This document shows, in pieces, positions 17,707 through 26,255 of a stretch of 64,000 bases of DNA. Numbering within the stretch: position 1 is the first letter of the stretch; each line of letters opens with the position of its first letter. Source of the stretch: Arthrobacter sp. FB24 (lineage in GTDB: Bacteria; Actinomycetota; Actinomycetes; Actinomycetales; Micrococcaceae); the NCBI RefSeq assembly GCF_000196235.1, contig NC_008541.1:3162001-3226000 (forward strand). The letters run 5' to 3'. The notes under the pieces are model-generated. The model saw nothing but the letters and a program-made list of their open reading frames with translations. It was not told where the DNA came from and made no database searches. The position numbers and the translations under genes were made by a program.

Positions 17707-17746
17707 GAAGGCGCCGGGACGTTGGTGCATTTGTCCCGGCGCCTTC
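17707..17746 (-). terminator. Hairpin between binding-protein and permease genes of the second importer
   Basis: A perfect 14-bp inverted repeat pairs GAAGGCGCCGGGAC (17707-17720) with GTCCCGGCGCCTTC (17733-17746) across a 12-base loop. It starts 28 bases after the binding-protein stop. There is no clear T-run after it on the minus strand, so it is more likely a transcript-stabilising or partial-attenuation hairpin than a full terminator. Confidence 0.7.
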
Positions 17747-17773
17747 ACCTGCTGTTGCTCGCTGAGCGGGGCT

Positions 17774-19552
17774 TTACTTCTCAGCCCACTCCCAGAAGTT
17801 CCACCAAACACCGGTCTGGTTCGGCATGAACTTCACGCCCGTGATCCGGTCGCTGTAGGCGTCCACTCCGACGGACTGGAAGAGCGGAAGGCCGTAAGCG
17901 GATTCCCAGATCTTCTTGTCAATCTCCTTGCTCAGCTCATCCTGCTTGCTGCGGTCCGTGGTGACGATCAGCTCGTCCATCAGCTTGTCGGCTTCCGGAT
18001 CGCTGAACTGGTTGAAGTTGGATCCGTTGCCGGTGCGGAAGATCTGCGGGACGCCGGAAACGCCGACACCGGGGTTGATCCAGCCGAAGATGGTGGCGTC
18101 GTAGCTGCCGTCGCCGAGGGCCTTGCCCCAGTCAGACTTGCCCAGGCCGCCGTCAACGATCTTGAAGCCAGCCTTGGTGGCCGACTCGCGGATCAGGGAG
18201 AAAGCGTCAACGCGGTTGGGGTTGTCCTTGTTGTACATGATGCGGATCTCAGGCGTCTTGCCGGCGAGGAGCGCCTTGGCACCGTCGATGTCCACGTCCT
18301 GGTAAGCGGAAGAACCGTTGTTCTTGACCGAATCAGCGTAGGCCGCCTGGGCCGGAACGAATAGCTGCGAGTCCAGCGGCTTGGCCTCCGGGTCAAGCTT
18401 CTTCACGATCTTGTCCACAATGTCCTTGCGCGGAACGGTCTTCATGAACGCCTCACGGACGCTCTTTTCGGCCAGCGGACCCGAGTAGTTCAGGTCGATG
18501 TGGTCGTAGGAGAGCTGGTTGCCCTGTTCCACGGTGACTCCCTGGCTTTCAAGCGCCTTGAGCTGCTCGATGGTATCTGCCGAGGCCTGCGGCGCAATGA
18601 TGTCCGCTTCGCCGTTCTTGAGTGCCTGCACCTGCGCCGGAGCGGAACCGATGTAGCGGACCGTGATTTCGTCCAGGCTGGCCTCCGGGCCCCAGTTGTA
18701 GTCCTTGTTGCGGACCATGGTCAGGGACTGGTCCTGGGTGACGCTCTTGACGATGTACGGGCCGTTGGAGAGGAAGAGGCTCGGATCGGACGGCAGGGTC
18801 TTGGTGTCAAAACCGGTGTTCCAAAGATCCGCCATGGCCTTCAGCTTCTCATCGGCCGGCTTCGGGGCCTTCGGATCGCCCTTCGGCTTTTCCTTAAGGT
18901 AGTCCACCAGCGCCTTGGCGTCGGCCAGTCCGGCTTTCTTGGCCAGGACGTGGGCTGCGATGTCGATCCCGGGACCGCCAAGGATGGTTTCCCAGTCGGC
19001 GAAAGGCTTGGAGTACTTGATGGTCATGGAACGGTTGCCGTCGCCCAGCTCCGGGAAGTCAGTGAGCTTGAGTCCGGTGGGATCACCCGCGTAGGAGAAG
19101 TAGGACGTGCCGGTCTTCGCTTCCGAGTCGGCATCGTCGTAGTAACCCGAGAAAGCAGCCCACTGCAGCAGGAGGTCGGCTGCCGTCACCGGAGTGCCGT
19201 CGGACCATTTGACTCCCTCGTTGATGGTGTACTTCACCGTCAGGGGGTCATCGGAAGTCTTTTCCATCTTGCCGAACTTTTCGTTGCGAACAACGTTCAG
19301 CTGGTTATCGATGTAGTAGAAACCCGAGTGGGTGGCGTAGCTGATCTTCGAGTTGATGTCAGTGTTGCCGTCGGCAGTGTTGGGGTTGAAAGTGTTGAAC
19401 GCGTTCACTTCAACCACAGTGGCTGAACCACCCTGTTTGCCGGCAGTAGCGCTTGACGGGGTTGTCCCGCCGCTGTTGCCGGCGCAGGCGCTGAGAGCTA
19501 GCGCAGCAGCAGCCGCGACGCCTATCGCTTTGGAAATACGACCTAAGCGCAT
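17774..19552 (-). CDS. Peptide-type ABC importer substrate-binding lipoprotein (second system)
   Basis: SBP family 5 lipoprotein of 592 residues. The signal peptide MRLGRISKAIGVAAAAALAL leads to the lipobox ALSAC with Cys23, and a Gly/Ser/Thr linker follows. Family features include YTINEGVKWSDGTPVTAADL at about residues 108-127 and a C-terminal YSDRITGVKFMPNQTGVWWN. A charged insertion rich in Lys/Pro/Asp (KEKPKGDPKAPKPADEK) is unusual. ATG 19552 is preceded by TAGGAGGCGGA, the same ribosome site as the other binding-protein gene. It heads the second importer operon and is the first component to meet the substrate at the cell surface. Confidence 0.94.
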   Translation of the reverse strand: MRLGRISKAIGVAAAAALALSACAGNSGGTTPSSATAGKQGGSATVVEVNAFNTFNPNTADGNTDINSKISYATHSGFYYIDNQLNVVRNEKFGKMEKTSDDPLTVKYTINEGVKWSDGTPVTAADLLLQWAAFSGYYDDADSEAKTGTSYFSYAGDPTGLKLTDFPELGDGNRSMTIKYSKPFADWETILGGPGIDIAAHVLAKKAGLADAKALVDYLKEKPKGDPKAPKPADEKLKAMADLWNTGFDTKTLPSDPSLFLSNGPYIVKSVTQDQSLTMVRNKDYNWGPEASLDEITVRYIGSAPAQVQALKNGEADIIAPQASADTIEQLKALESQGVTVEQGNQLSYDHIDLNYSGPLAEKSVREAFMKTVPRKDIVDKIVKKLDPEAKPLDSQLFVPAQAAYADSVKNNGSSAYQDVDIDGAKALLAGKTPEIRIMYNKDNPNRVDAFSLIRESATKAGFKIVDGGLGKSDWGKALGDGSYDATIFGWINPGVGVSGVPQIFRTGNGSNFNQFSDPEADKLMDELIVTTDRSKQDELSKEIDKKIWESAYGLPLFQSVGVDAYSDRITGVKFMPNQTGVWWNFWEWAEK

Positions 19553-20194
19553 TCCGCCTCCTATGTTTCTGTGGTGTTGAAAAGACCGCCGCTGTAGGCG
19601 CCGGCCAGACCGCCCATTCCCCCAGTGAGAATGTGGCTAGCCTCACATGAGCAGTAGCCTAGACCCGAATAGAATGCGCATGGGACCAAAGTTGCCCGTG
19701 AGTAAAGGTTGTTACCGAGCTGCAACAATGGACAGGCAGAGCCGTTTCAATTCCTAAAGAAGGCGGGAGCGGAAAACCAGCCCGCGGGCGGGTCCAATCA
19801 CAACGAAAGCCCCGATTCTGTGGAATCGGGGCCATCACCGTTAATGCTCAATCACTGACTTCTGGCTGCTGCTACTACATGTTGAAGCGGAGCTCCACAC
19901 GTTCCGTCACGGAATTCCCTTTGCTCAGCGGTCGCAGGCCGTAAGCCTATTCTCTTCGTTCGGTACCACATTCCCGTTCCGACGGGGTCACAAGGACTGG
20001 ATCAGTGTCAGGACACCTGCCAGTGTCACCCAGGCCAGGCCGCGAGACGCAACGGCCGGCCGGCGTCGTCGAAGCCGGCCCCGGCGCCTCTGGCGGCGCT
20101 TGAGGAAAGTGTGCCGTGGATGAGCTGGGCGAGCTCACTGATATCAGCCTCCGGGAAATAGTGTTCCGCCATCCCGGGCCGTAGGTCGAACGCT
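19553..20194 (-). other. Gene-poor stretch with a possible gene remnant
   Basis: The 642 bases between the second binding protein and pncB hold the promoter of the former and no intact gene. On the minus strand, a reading frame just after pncB (from about 20172, beginning MAEHYFPEADISELAQLIHG) runs 51 codons. A hydrophobic stretch in a different frame (WVTLAGVLTLIQSL) follows it. Further on, a frame ending ERVELRFNM stops at tandem stop codons (19872-19877), 40 bases before a good hairpin terminator. This pattern suggests an eroded gene or genes, but I cannot identify the family. Confidence 0.4.
19809..19832 (-). terminator. Hairpin terminator
   Basis: A perfect 10-bp stem pairs GCCCCGATTC (19809-19818) with GAATCGGGGC (19823-19832), with a four-base loop. 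Read on the minus strand it is followed by TTTCGTTGT. It lies about 360 bases after pncB and 40 bases after a tandem stop, and would end transcripts from that direction. Confidence 0.75.
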
Positions 20195-21517
20195 TCACTC
20201 GTAGATGGTCGGGATGGCCGGTTCGCCGGGCTGCAGCCGGTCCACGACCCGGGGCAACTCCGCCATGGAGGCCGTGTGCCGCTCCCGCGCCCGCCTCACC
20301 GCGTCCGGCCCGGTCCAGCCGGGCAGGAGTTCGCCGTCCATCATGAATTGCTGCAGGAGCGGTCGGCCGTTCTTGCCGACCGCTGGGGGATGCTCCACGC
20401 CCAGGACCTCATGGGTGGCCGTGCCGCGGTCATCCAGGCGGCGCACCGCGAACTTGCGGCCGCCCACGTTGATCTTGTCCTTCGAAGTCTTGGCGACGGC
20501 AACGAGCCCGCCGGAGTCGCCGGCCCGGCTCACCAGCTTGTAGACCATGCCGGCGGTGGGCGCCCCGGAACCCGTCACCAGCGACGTGCCGATCCCGTAG
20601 GAATCCGCCGGCGCTGCCCGGAGCGCGGCGACGGAGAACTCGTCCAGGTCCGAGGTCACCACGATCCTGGTGTGCACATTGCCAAGGCTGTCCAGAAGTT
20701 CGCGGACCCAGCGTGCCTGCGCCACGAGGTCTCCAGAGTCGAGCCGGATGGCCCCGAGCTTGTCGCCGGCGAGGTCGACGGCGGTGCGGACAGCCGCTTC
20801 GACGTCGTACGTGTCCACGAGCAGTGTGGTGCTTGCCCCCAGCGAGGCAAGTTGCGCCGCGAAGGCGTCGCGCTCGGAGTCGTGGACCAGCGTGAAGGAG
20901 TGGGCCGCGGTGCCGACGGTCTGAAGGCCGTAGCGCCGGCCGGCGGCCAGGTTGGACGTGCCGGAAAAGCCCGCGATCACGGCCGCGCGGGCCGCCGCCG
21001 CGGCGGCTTCCTCATGCGTGCGGCGGGAACCCATCTCAATGCAGGGCCTGCCGCCGGCGGCACTGGTCATTCGGGACGCGGCCGAGGCGATGGCGCTGTC
21101 GTGGTTCAGCACCGACAGGACGTAGGTCTCCAGGACGCAGGCCTCGGCGAAGGTCGATTCCACGATCAAGACGGGGGAGTGCGGAAAGTAGGCCTCGCCC
21201 TCCGGGTAGCCCCAGATGTCACCGGAGAACCGGAAGGCGGACAGGTGTTCCAGCGTGTCCTGATTAACCACACCGGTGCCGGCCAGGAAATCGAGGTCGT
21301 CCTGGTTAAAGCGGAAGTCCACGATGCCTTCAAGGAGTCGGCCGGTGCCGGCCACGATCCCGTACCGGCGCCCGGCAGGGAGCCCGCGGGCAAAGGCCTG
21401 GAAGACGGACCGGCGGTGTGCGGCCCCGGATTGGAGCGCCGCCTGGAACATGGTCAGCTCATAGTGATCAGTAAACAGTGAGGTCCGGGATCCGTCCGGT
21501 CCGGCCGAAGTGTCCAT
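20195..21517 (-). CDS. pncB: Nicotinate phosphoribosyltransferase
   Basis: NAPRTase of 440 residues. It joins nicotinate and PRPP, using ATP, to make nicotinate mononucleotide in the Preiss-Handler route of NAD salvage. Diagnostic segments are FTDHYELTMFQAAL near the N-terminus, the PRPP/nicotinate-site motif MGSRRTHEEAA, the substrate-loop segment IRLDSGDLVAQARWVRELLD, and SYGIGTSLVTGSGAP. The length and order of motifs agree with actinobacterial PncB. The nicotinamidase gene often placed next to it is not seen here. It is a single-gene unit with no close neighbour on either side. Confidence 0.95.
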   Translation of the reverse strand: MDTSAGPDGSRTSLFTDHYELTMFQAALQSGAAHRRSVFQAFARGLPAGRRYGIVAGTGRLLEGIVDFRFNQDDLDFLAGTGVVNQDTLEHLSAFRFSGDIWGYPEGEAYFPHSPVLIVESTFAEACVLETYVLSVLNHDSAIASAASRMTSAAGGRPCIEMGSRRTHEEAAAAAARAAVIAGFSGTSNLAAGRRYGLQTVGTAAHSFTLVHDSERDAFAAQLASLGASTTLLVDTYDVEAAVRTAVDLAGDKLGAIRLDSGDLVAQARWVRELLDSLGNVHTRIVVTSDLDEFSVAALRAAPADSYGIGTSLVTGSGAPTAGMVYKLVSRAGDSGGLVAVAKTSKDKINVGGRKFAVRRLDDRGTATHEVLGVEHPPAVGKNGRPLLQQFMMDGELLPGWTGPDAVRRARERHTASMAELPRVVDRLQPGEPAIPTIYE

Positions 21518-22119
21518 GATTCACTCTAGGGCGGGGCGGTCCGGAAAAGGAGGCCGCCCGGGCCGGCGTTGGGACGAACTCAGACTGCAGCCGTCGGGGC
21601 CGCAGGCGCCCGCAGCCGCGTGCACTCGGGGTCCGGGGGCCCGAAGGCGTGGACCCCTCCCCCGGACCACGAACTCCGCAGACAAGTGCGGGGGAACCGA
21701 CAACCGGTACGGCGTGCCCCCAAAATTATGCGGGCCGCACCGGAGCGCCGCATCCGGCCACCACGATTTGACCTGCAAAACGGCCGAAAATGTGTTTTCA
21801 ATACGGCGCCCCGATGTTTCCCCCAAAAGAACATTGGGGCTTTCCAGGCCCGGGCCCAGGACCCCCGCTCACCGGCTGGGCAGGAACCCTTCGGATCCAG
21901 GCCTCGATCCGCGGCGCCGGTTCAGCATCGAGCCATGCCCCATCGGCTGCGTCCGGGTCGCGTCAAGGGCAGCGGCGAGCCGGGCCGCAGCGCCGGTACG
22001 CAGGGCTGTCTGCGGCCCTGTGCGGTCCTGGCTGGTGCAGTCCGCCAGGGCAGCGGTGACTTCAGCGACCAGTCCGGGGACCGGCCGGACCGGTAACCGG
22101 CACAGGCGGAGACCTCGGG
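21518..22119. other. Stretch with no intact gene
   Basis: About 600 bases between pncB and the broken response-regulator gene. Open frames exist on both strands, but none has a recognisable domain, a good start and an end that fits. On the minus strand a 70-codon frame downstream of the broken regulator (VAEVTAALADC, then TGAAARLAAALDATRT) has coding-like composition and could be further debris of the same locus. The stretch 21775-21850 is less GC-rich than its surroundings. Confidence 0.4.
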
Positions 22120-22684
22120 ACGATTCAGCGCACCGATGACCAGCTCAGCGACCTCCGTCCCGCGCGCCATGCCGAGCTTCATCAGCATCGACGCGACCAT
22201 ATTCTTCACGGTCTTTTCGCAAGAAACATCTCCCGGCTGATCTGGCGGTGGCTCCAACCTCTGGCCAGACCGAGGGCGACGGAGGCTTGCCGGTTCGACA
22301 GACGCAGGAGCGTCTCCTCCGGACGGTCAGCTCCCCCGACACCTGGCCCAAAAGCCCTGGAAGGAACCGACTGCTGTAAGTGGTCTGTCCGGCCGGTACC
22401 CGGCGGACTCAGCTGAGATGCTCGCTGCTGTCATCCAGCCTGGACAAGCAACCCCACGCACTGGCCAGGACAGATTCAATCAGCAGGACTCGTCGTCGTC
22501 GCCGGTCATCAGAACACAGCGAAATAGGAGGGTCCGCCGCGGCGACGGCCCGGCACACATCCACACCGGAACCGTCCGGAAGATCATCATCAAGAACCGC
22601 CATCACCGGTCGTAGAGCAGGAATCCGCCGAGACGCCTCCCGCGCTGACCCGGACTCCCCCGCCTTGAGCCCCCTCGGACGCAC
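22120..22684 (-). pseudogene. Broken DevR/DosR-like (NarL family) response regulator
   Basis: The remains of a two-domain regulator are spread over several frames. The receiver part reads PVMAVLDDDLPDGSGVDVCR then AAADPPI, which covers the phosphorylation-site strand (VLD) and following helix. It then shifts frame to RCVLMTGDDDES and hits a stop. The LuxR-type helix-turn-helix reads LSNRQASVALGLARGWSHRQ and ISREMFLA. A one-base loss at about 22218/22219 then shifts the frame, and the domain continues as EKTVKNMVASMLMKLGMARG. Restoring one base gives MFLAEKTVKN, as in mycobacterial DosR/DevR. At least three frameshifts or stops make a functional product impossible. The partner sensor kinase is not present in the window. 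Confidence 0.8.
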
Positions 22685-23030
22685 CGGGTTTCGGGTCAGC
22701 CATCATTGCTGTTCCAATCTGTCGCCGCCTTTGACTCGAAGGCGCTGTTAGCGAATCGCTGAAGAGGGCCCTACACCGCTGCGGGATGAACCTCGCCCAA
22801 GCCCACCAGCCTCTCCCGCTAGACGCTCACGCGGCCCACGACCAGGCAGGTCCTCACACTAGACCCCAACATTTTGGCTGCGTCGGGGAGGGATGCGACA
22901 TGATGCCCCAGGCACATTGGACCCTCGGCGGGCTGGGGCCTGGTGCACTGCAAGGACCTTCGCCCCTATTCAAGAAACTCATACAAGCGATTAACTGGGT
23001 CTAGACCATGCGCGAAAGAGGAGACGGATA
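22685..23030. other. Intergenic stretch ahead of the cysteine-rich gene
   Basis: These 346 bases hold no gene I can support. The part nearest 23031 must carry the promoter of the small cysteine-rich gene; an A/T-richer segment (about 22965-23000, ATTCAAGAAACTCATACAAG then GATTAACTGG) is the likeliest place. The N-terminal end of the broken response regulator may extend into 22685-22720. Confidence 0.4.
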
Positions 23031-23312
23031 ATGGGAGCATGCGATGTTTGCGGTAGCCCCGACGGAAAGACGTTCACCGTCTCCATGGGCAACCAGACTG
23101 GAACTTTCGACAGCTTCGAATGCGCCATACATATGATGGCGCCGGCGTGTGAAAACTGCGGCTGCCGGATCGTGGGGCATCCGGTCGACAGTGAATCGGG
23201 CGTGTACTGCTGCATCCACTGCGCCAAGGAAGCAGGAAACCCGCACAAGCCCGCCAAGGCGGAAGCTTCCGGCCTCGCCGTTCCGGCGCAAGGCCCATCC
23301 TCCGCCCGCTAA
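23031..23312 (+). CDS. Small cysteine-rich metallothionein-like protein
   Basis: Protein of 93 residues with nine cysteines, at positions 4, 7, 31, 40, 43, 45, 60, 61 and 64. The CxxC pair at the start (CDVC), the central CENCGCRIVGH and the later YCCIHCAKE resemble prokaryotic metallothionein-like/zinc-ribbon proteins common in actinobacteria. The motif GTFDSFECAIHMMAPxCENC is typical of that group. The last 25 residues are Ala/Pro/Lys-rich and likely disordered. It probably binds Zn2+ or Cu+ in the cytoplasm; a role in metal storage or redox sensing is inference. AGAGGAG lies seven bases ahead of the ATG. It stands alone in an eroded region next to a broken DosR-like gene. Confidence 0.8.
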   Translation: MGACDVCGSPDGKTFTVSMGNQTGTFDSFECAIHMMAPACENCGCRIVGHPVDSESGVYCCIHCAKEAGNPHKPAKAEASGLAVPAQGPSSAR

Positions 23313-23729
23313 GTCCGTCCATTTCTCAACGGCCCGGACAGCGGGTCTCACGCCCCTCCGACGCAGATGTCCACTCCGCAAGGGCGGACGAGACCGCTAC
23401 AGCGGCAAGCACGGCAAAACCCGACATGCTGACTGCTGCGGGGGATTGGCCGCGCCCGGGCCGGCCCGCTCACATCCGCTCGATCGAGGGGATGGGCATT
23501 GAGGTGGCCCGGCACAAGCTTGAGGCTCGCCGCCTCATCGGGTACGTGCCCTCGCCGCCTCATCGGGTAGGTGCCACAGCAACTCTCCGGCATTCCCCTG
23601 TAACCCAAGAAATGGCTGGGCTTCCTGGCGCTCGACGGTGTCGCGCCCGGCGAACCGCTCGAACAGTGGCCGGTCATTCCTTAGTCCGCAAATGCCGGCG
23701 GCGTCCCTTCTGACCAGGAAACGGCTCGC
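23313..23729. other. Gene-poor stretch with ambiguous coding remnants
   Basis: There is no gene here with recognisable homology. Two minus-strand frames have coding-like third-position composition. The first runs from about 23756 and contains ICGLRNDRPLFERFAGRDT. The second ends at 23348 and contains LVPGHLNAHPLDRADVSG. Removing one unit of the 25-bp duplication at 23526-23575 joins them into a single frame. A competing plus-strand frame (23426-23713, IEVARHKLEARRLIG) is equally gene-like. I leave the strand undecided. Confidence 0.4.
23526..23575. repeat. 25-bp tandem duplication
   Basis: Two adjacent 25-base units beginning CTCGCCGCCTCATCGGGTA lie at 23526-23550 and 23551-23575. They differ at one position (C at 23545, G at 23570). 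The unit length is not a multiple of three, so it shifts any frame passing through it. Confidence 0.9.
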
Positions 23730-23773
23730 AAAAAAGCACATAGCCGCCAAGAGCACGTGTTCTTGGCGGCTAT
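23730..23773 (-). terminator. Rho-independent terminator of ychF
   Basis: A perfect 13-bp stem pairs ATAGCCGCCAAGA (23740-23752) with TCTTGGCGGCTAT (23761-23773) around an eight-base loop. On the minus strand it is followed by GTGCTTTTTT. It begins 30 bases after the ychF stop at 23803, which makes this the clearest terminator in the window. Confidence 0.93.
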
Positions 23774-23802
23774 CGCAAAAGGTCTCACAGGGGGATCAGG
23801 AA

Positions 23803-24888
23803 CTACACATTGAACCTAAATTCAACCACGTCGCCGTCGGCCATGACATATTCCTTGCCTTCGATGCGGACTTTGCCGCGGGCCTTTGCCTCGGCCATGG
23901 AACCGGCCTCCATGAGGTCGTCGAAGGAGACGACTTCGGCCTTGATGAAGCCGCGCTGGAAGTCGGAGTGGATCACACCGGCGGCTTGCGGTGCCGTGTC
24001 GCCCTGGTGGATGGTCCAGGCGCGTGTCTCTTTGGGTCCTGCCGTCAGGTAGGTCTGCAGCCCGAGGGTGTGGAAGCCGACGCGCGCCAGCTGGTCAAGG
24101 CCCGATTCGTCCTGGCCGTTCATTTCCAGCATCTCGCGGGCTTCTTCCTCATCCAGTTCCACGAGGTCGGATTCCAGCTTTGCGTCGAGGAAGACGGCGT
24201 CCGCCGGGGCAACCATGGCCCGCAGTTCTTCCTGCTTCTCGGGGTTGCCGAGGATTCCTTCGTCAGCATTGAAGACGTAGATGAAGGGCTTGGCGGTCAG
24301 GAGGCTGAGCTCCTTGAGGTGTTCCATCTCGAGTTTGTCGCTCTTGACCGATGAGAAGATCGTGTCGCCTCGTTCGAGTACGGCCTGCGCCGCCTTAATG
24401 GCAGCAAGCTCGGCGGCTTCGCGCTTCTTGATCTTGACTTCTTTTTCGATCCGCGGAATGGCATTTTCGATGGTCTGAAGGTCGGCCAGGATCAGTTCGG
24501 TGTTGATCGTCTCCATGTCCGAGCGGGGATCCACCTTGCCGTCGACGTGGATGACGTCGGGATCATCGAACACGCGGACAACCTGGGCAATGGCCTCGGC
24601 CTCACGGATGTTGGCGAGGAACTTGTTGCCCAGGCCTTCGCCCTCCGACGCACCCTTGACGATCCCGGCGATGTCGACGAACGACACCGGAGCGGGCAAT
24701 AGGCGCTGGGATCCGAAGACGGCGGCCAGCTTTGCGAGCCGCGGGTCCGGCAGGTTGACCACACCGACGTTCGGCTCGATCGTGGCGAACGGGTAGTTCG
24801 CCGCGAGCACCTGGTTGCGGGTCAGTGCGTTGAAAAGAGTTGATTTGCCGACGTTGGGCAGTCCGACGATGCCAATAGTAAGAGCCAC
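23803..24888 (-). CDS. ychF: Redox-responsive ATPase YchF (OLA1 family)
   Basis: Obg-related P-loop protein of 361 residues with the chosen GTG start at 24888, which matches the standard YchF length. An ATG seven codons earlier would add a non-conserved leader. The P-loop GLPNVGKST is at residues 9-17, and switch-region [14 protein letters not shown] and a central coiled coil follow. The degenerate base-specificity motif FNADEG is the one that makes this family prefer ATP. The C-terminal TGS domain ends VVEFRFNV. It binds ribosomes and takes part in stress and redox responses. It is a monocistronic unit ended by the hairpin at 23740-23773. Confidence 0.95.
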   Translation of the reverse strand: MALTIGIVGLPNVGKSTLFNALTRNQVLAANYPFATIEPNVGVVNLPDPRLAKLAAVFGSQRLLPAPVSFVDIAGIVKGASEGEGLGNKFLANIREAEAIAQVVRVFDDPDVIHVDGKVDPRSDMETINTELILADLQTIENAIPRIEKEVKIKKREAAELAAIKAAQAVLERGDTIFSSVKSDKLEMEHLKELSLLTAKPFIYVFNADEGILGNPEKQEELRAMVAPADAVFLDAKLESDLVELDEEEAREMLEMNGQDESGLDQLARVGFHTLGLQTYLTAGPKETRAWTIHQGDTAPQAAGVIHSDFQRGFIKAEVVSFDDLMEAGSMAEAKARGKVRIEGKEYVMADGDVVEFRFNV

Positions 24889-25010
24889 GAGCACTAATTC
24901 TACCGGCAATCGGGCCGGAGCCCTGCGTCCGTTGGTTCTGATCGCCCCGGACCATGACGGGCGCGTGCGTCTGCGCCAAAAATGTCAGGGGCCCGTGCCA
25001 AAGTGAACAC

Positions 25011-26222
25011 ATGGACGCTTTTGCACTGATACTTGCCCTGCTGATGCTGATTCTCGGCGCCGTGATTGGCGCGGCCTGCACCTACGTGGTGTTCCGGCGG
25101 CGCAGCGTGGCCCTGGAGCAGGACTTCGACGGCGTTTCGGCGCGTCTCTCGGAGGTCAGCGCCCAGTTCGCGGCGGCCGACGCCGAGCGGCGCCTTTTGT
25201 CAGCGCAGAACCGGGAGCTGGGCGAGTCACGCAACCAGGACGGCAGCGTCCTCCGCGCCCTGGCGCCGGTGGCAGAAAAACTTACGGCGGTGCAGCAGCA
25301 GGTGTCCCTGCTTGAACGTGACCGGCTGGAGCAATACGGGCAGCTGGCACAGCAGCTGCAGGAGGCCCGCCTCTCCGACCAACAGCTTCTTCGCTCAACC
25401 CACGCCCTTGAATCCGCCCTGCGCTCCAACAGCGCCCGCGGTCAGTGGGGCGAAGTCCAGCTCCGCCGCGTCGTGGAAGCCGCAGGCATGCTCCGCCATG
25501 TGGACTTCCACGAGCAGCAGCACAGCGCCGGTGCGGGGAACGCCGTCCGGCCCGACCTCGTGGTCCAGCTTCCGGGCGGGAAGCAGCTTGTGGTGGACGC
25601 CAAGGTGCCCCTGGCGTCGTACTTGGAGGCCCAGGACCTGGGCTCCTCGGCGGGGCAACAGCAGACCGGGCCGGCGCTCACCGGCCAGAACGCGCTGCTG
25701 GCGGCACACGCCAAGGCGTTGAAATCACACGTGGACGCCCTGAGCACCAAGAAGTACTGGGACATTCCGGGCAACTCGCCGGAACTCGTGATCTGCTTCC
25801 TGCCGGCGGAATCCATCCTGGCAGCCGCGCTTGCGGCGGATCCCGCCCTCTTGGACTACGCCCTGAACAAGAACGTGGTGCTCGCGTCCCCCGGCACCCT
25901 CCTGGCCGTCCTGAAGTCAGTGGCGTTCACCTGGCGCCAGGATGTCCTGACAGACAGTGCCCGCGAGCTCTTCGAGCTGGCACGGCAGCTCTACGAGCGG
26001 ATGGGAACGCTCGGTGAAAACGTCACCAAGCTAGGGTCCTCGCTGAAGACTTCCGTTGACCGCTACAACTCCATGGTCGGAACGCTCGAAGCCCGTGTCC
26101 TCCCCACCGCACGGAAACTCAACGCCCTCGAGGCCGAAGGACTGACGACGCCGCCTCCGATCGAGGTGACTCCCCGCTCCGTGGCAGCACCGGAACTCCA
26201 GTCGGAGGAGTCCGCCGCCTAG
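25011..26222 (+). CDS. rmuC: DNA recombination protein RmuC
   Basis: Protein of 403 residues starting at ATG 25011. A single N-terminal membrane helix (FALILALLMLILGAVIGAA, about 4-22) is followed by a long coiled coil (about 35-130, e.g. RRLLSAQNRELGESRNQDGS). The RmuC domain runs from about 140 to 380 with the conserved starts GQWGEVQLRRVVEAAGM and LVVDAKVPLASYLEA, and later VAFTWRQDVL. The fold is related to the restriction-endonuclease superfamily. In E. coli the protein limits inversions at short repeats. It is divergent from ychF and convergent with ispH. The Ala/Pro tail is not conserved. Confidence 0.94.
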   Translation: MDAFALILALLMLILGAVIGAACTYVVFRRRSVALEQDFDGVSARLSEVSAQFAAADAERRLLSAQNRELGESRNQDGSVLRALAPVAEKLTAVQQQVSLLERDRLEQYGQLAQQLQEARLSDQQLLRSTHALESALRSNSARGQWGEVQLRRVVEAAGMLRHVDFHEQQHSAGAGNAVRPDLVVQLPGGKQLVVDAKVPLASYLEAQDLGSSAGQQQTGPALTGQNALLAAHAKALKSHVDALSTKKYWDIPGNSPELVICFLPAESILAAALAADPALLDYALNKNVVLASPGTLLAVLKSVAFTWRQDVLTDSARELFELARQLYERMGTLGENVTKLGSSLKTSVDRYNSMVGTLEARVLPTARKLNALEAEGLTTPPPIEVTPRSVAAPELQSEESAA

Positions 26223-26255
26223 TCGGCAGCCGGACAGGAACCAGCCGGGAGTGCG

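Noticed and set aside
6657..19552. The idea that the two peptide importers are a recent tandem duplication
   Set aside because: Gene sets correspond but order, permease lengths and binding-protein sequences differ strongly; only the 16-base start context of the binding-protein genes is identical.
19680..19700. A GGGAC...GCCC string resembling a DosR box, considered because of the DosR-like remnant nearby
   Set aside because: The core GGGACCAAAGTTGCCC lacks the symmetric arrangement and central A/T of the known DosR motif.
20276..21481. A 401-codon plus-strand frame opposite pncB
   Set aside because: No start site, no recognisable domain; pncB on the other strand is intact and conserved.
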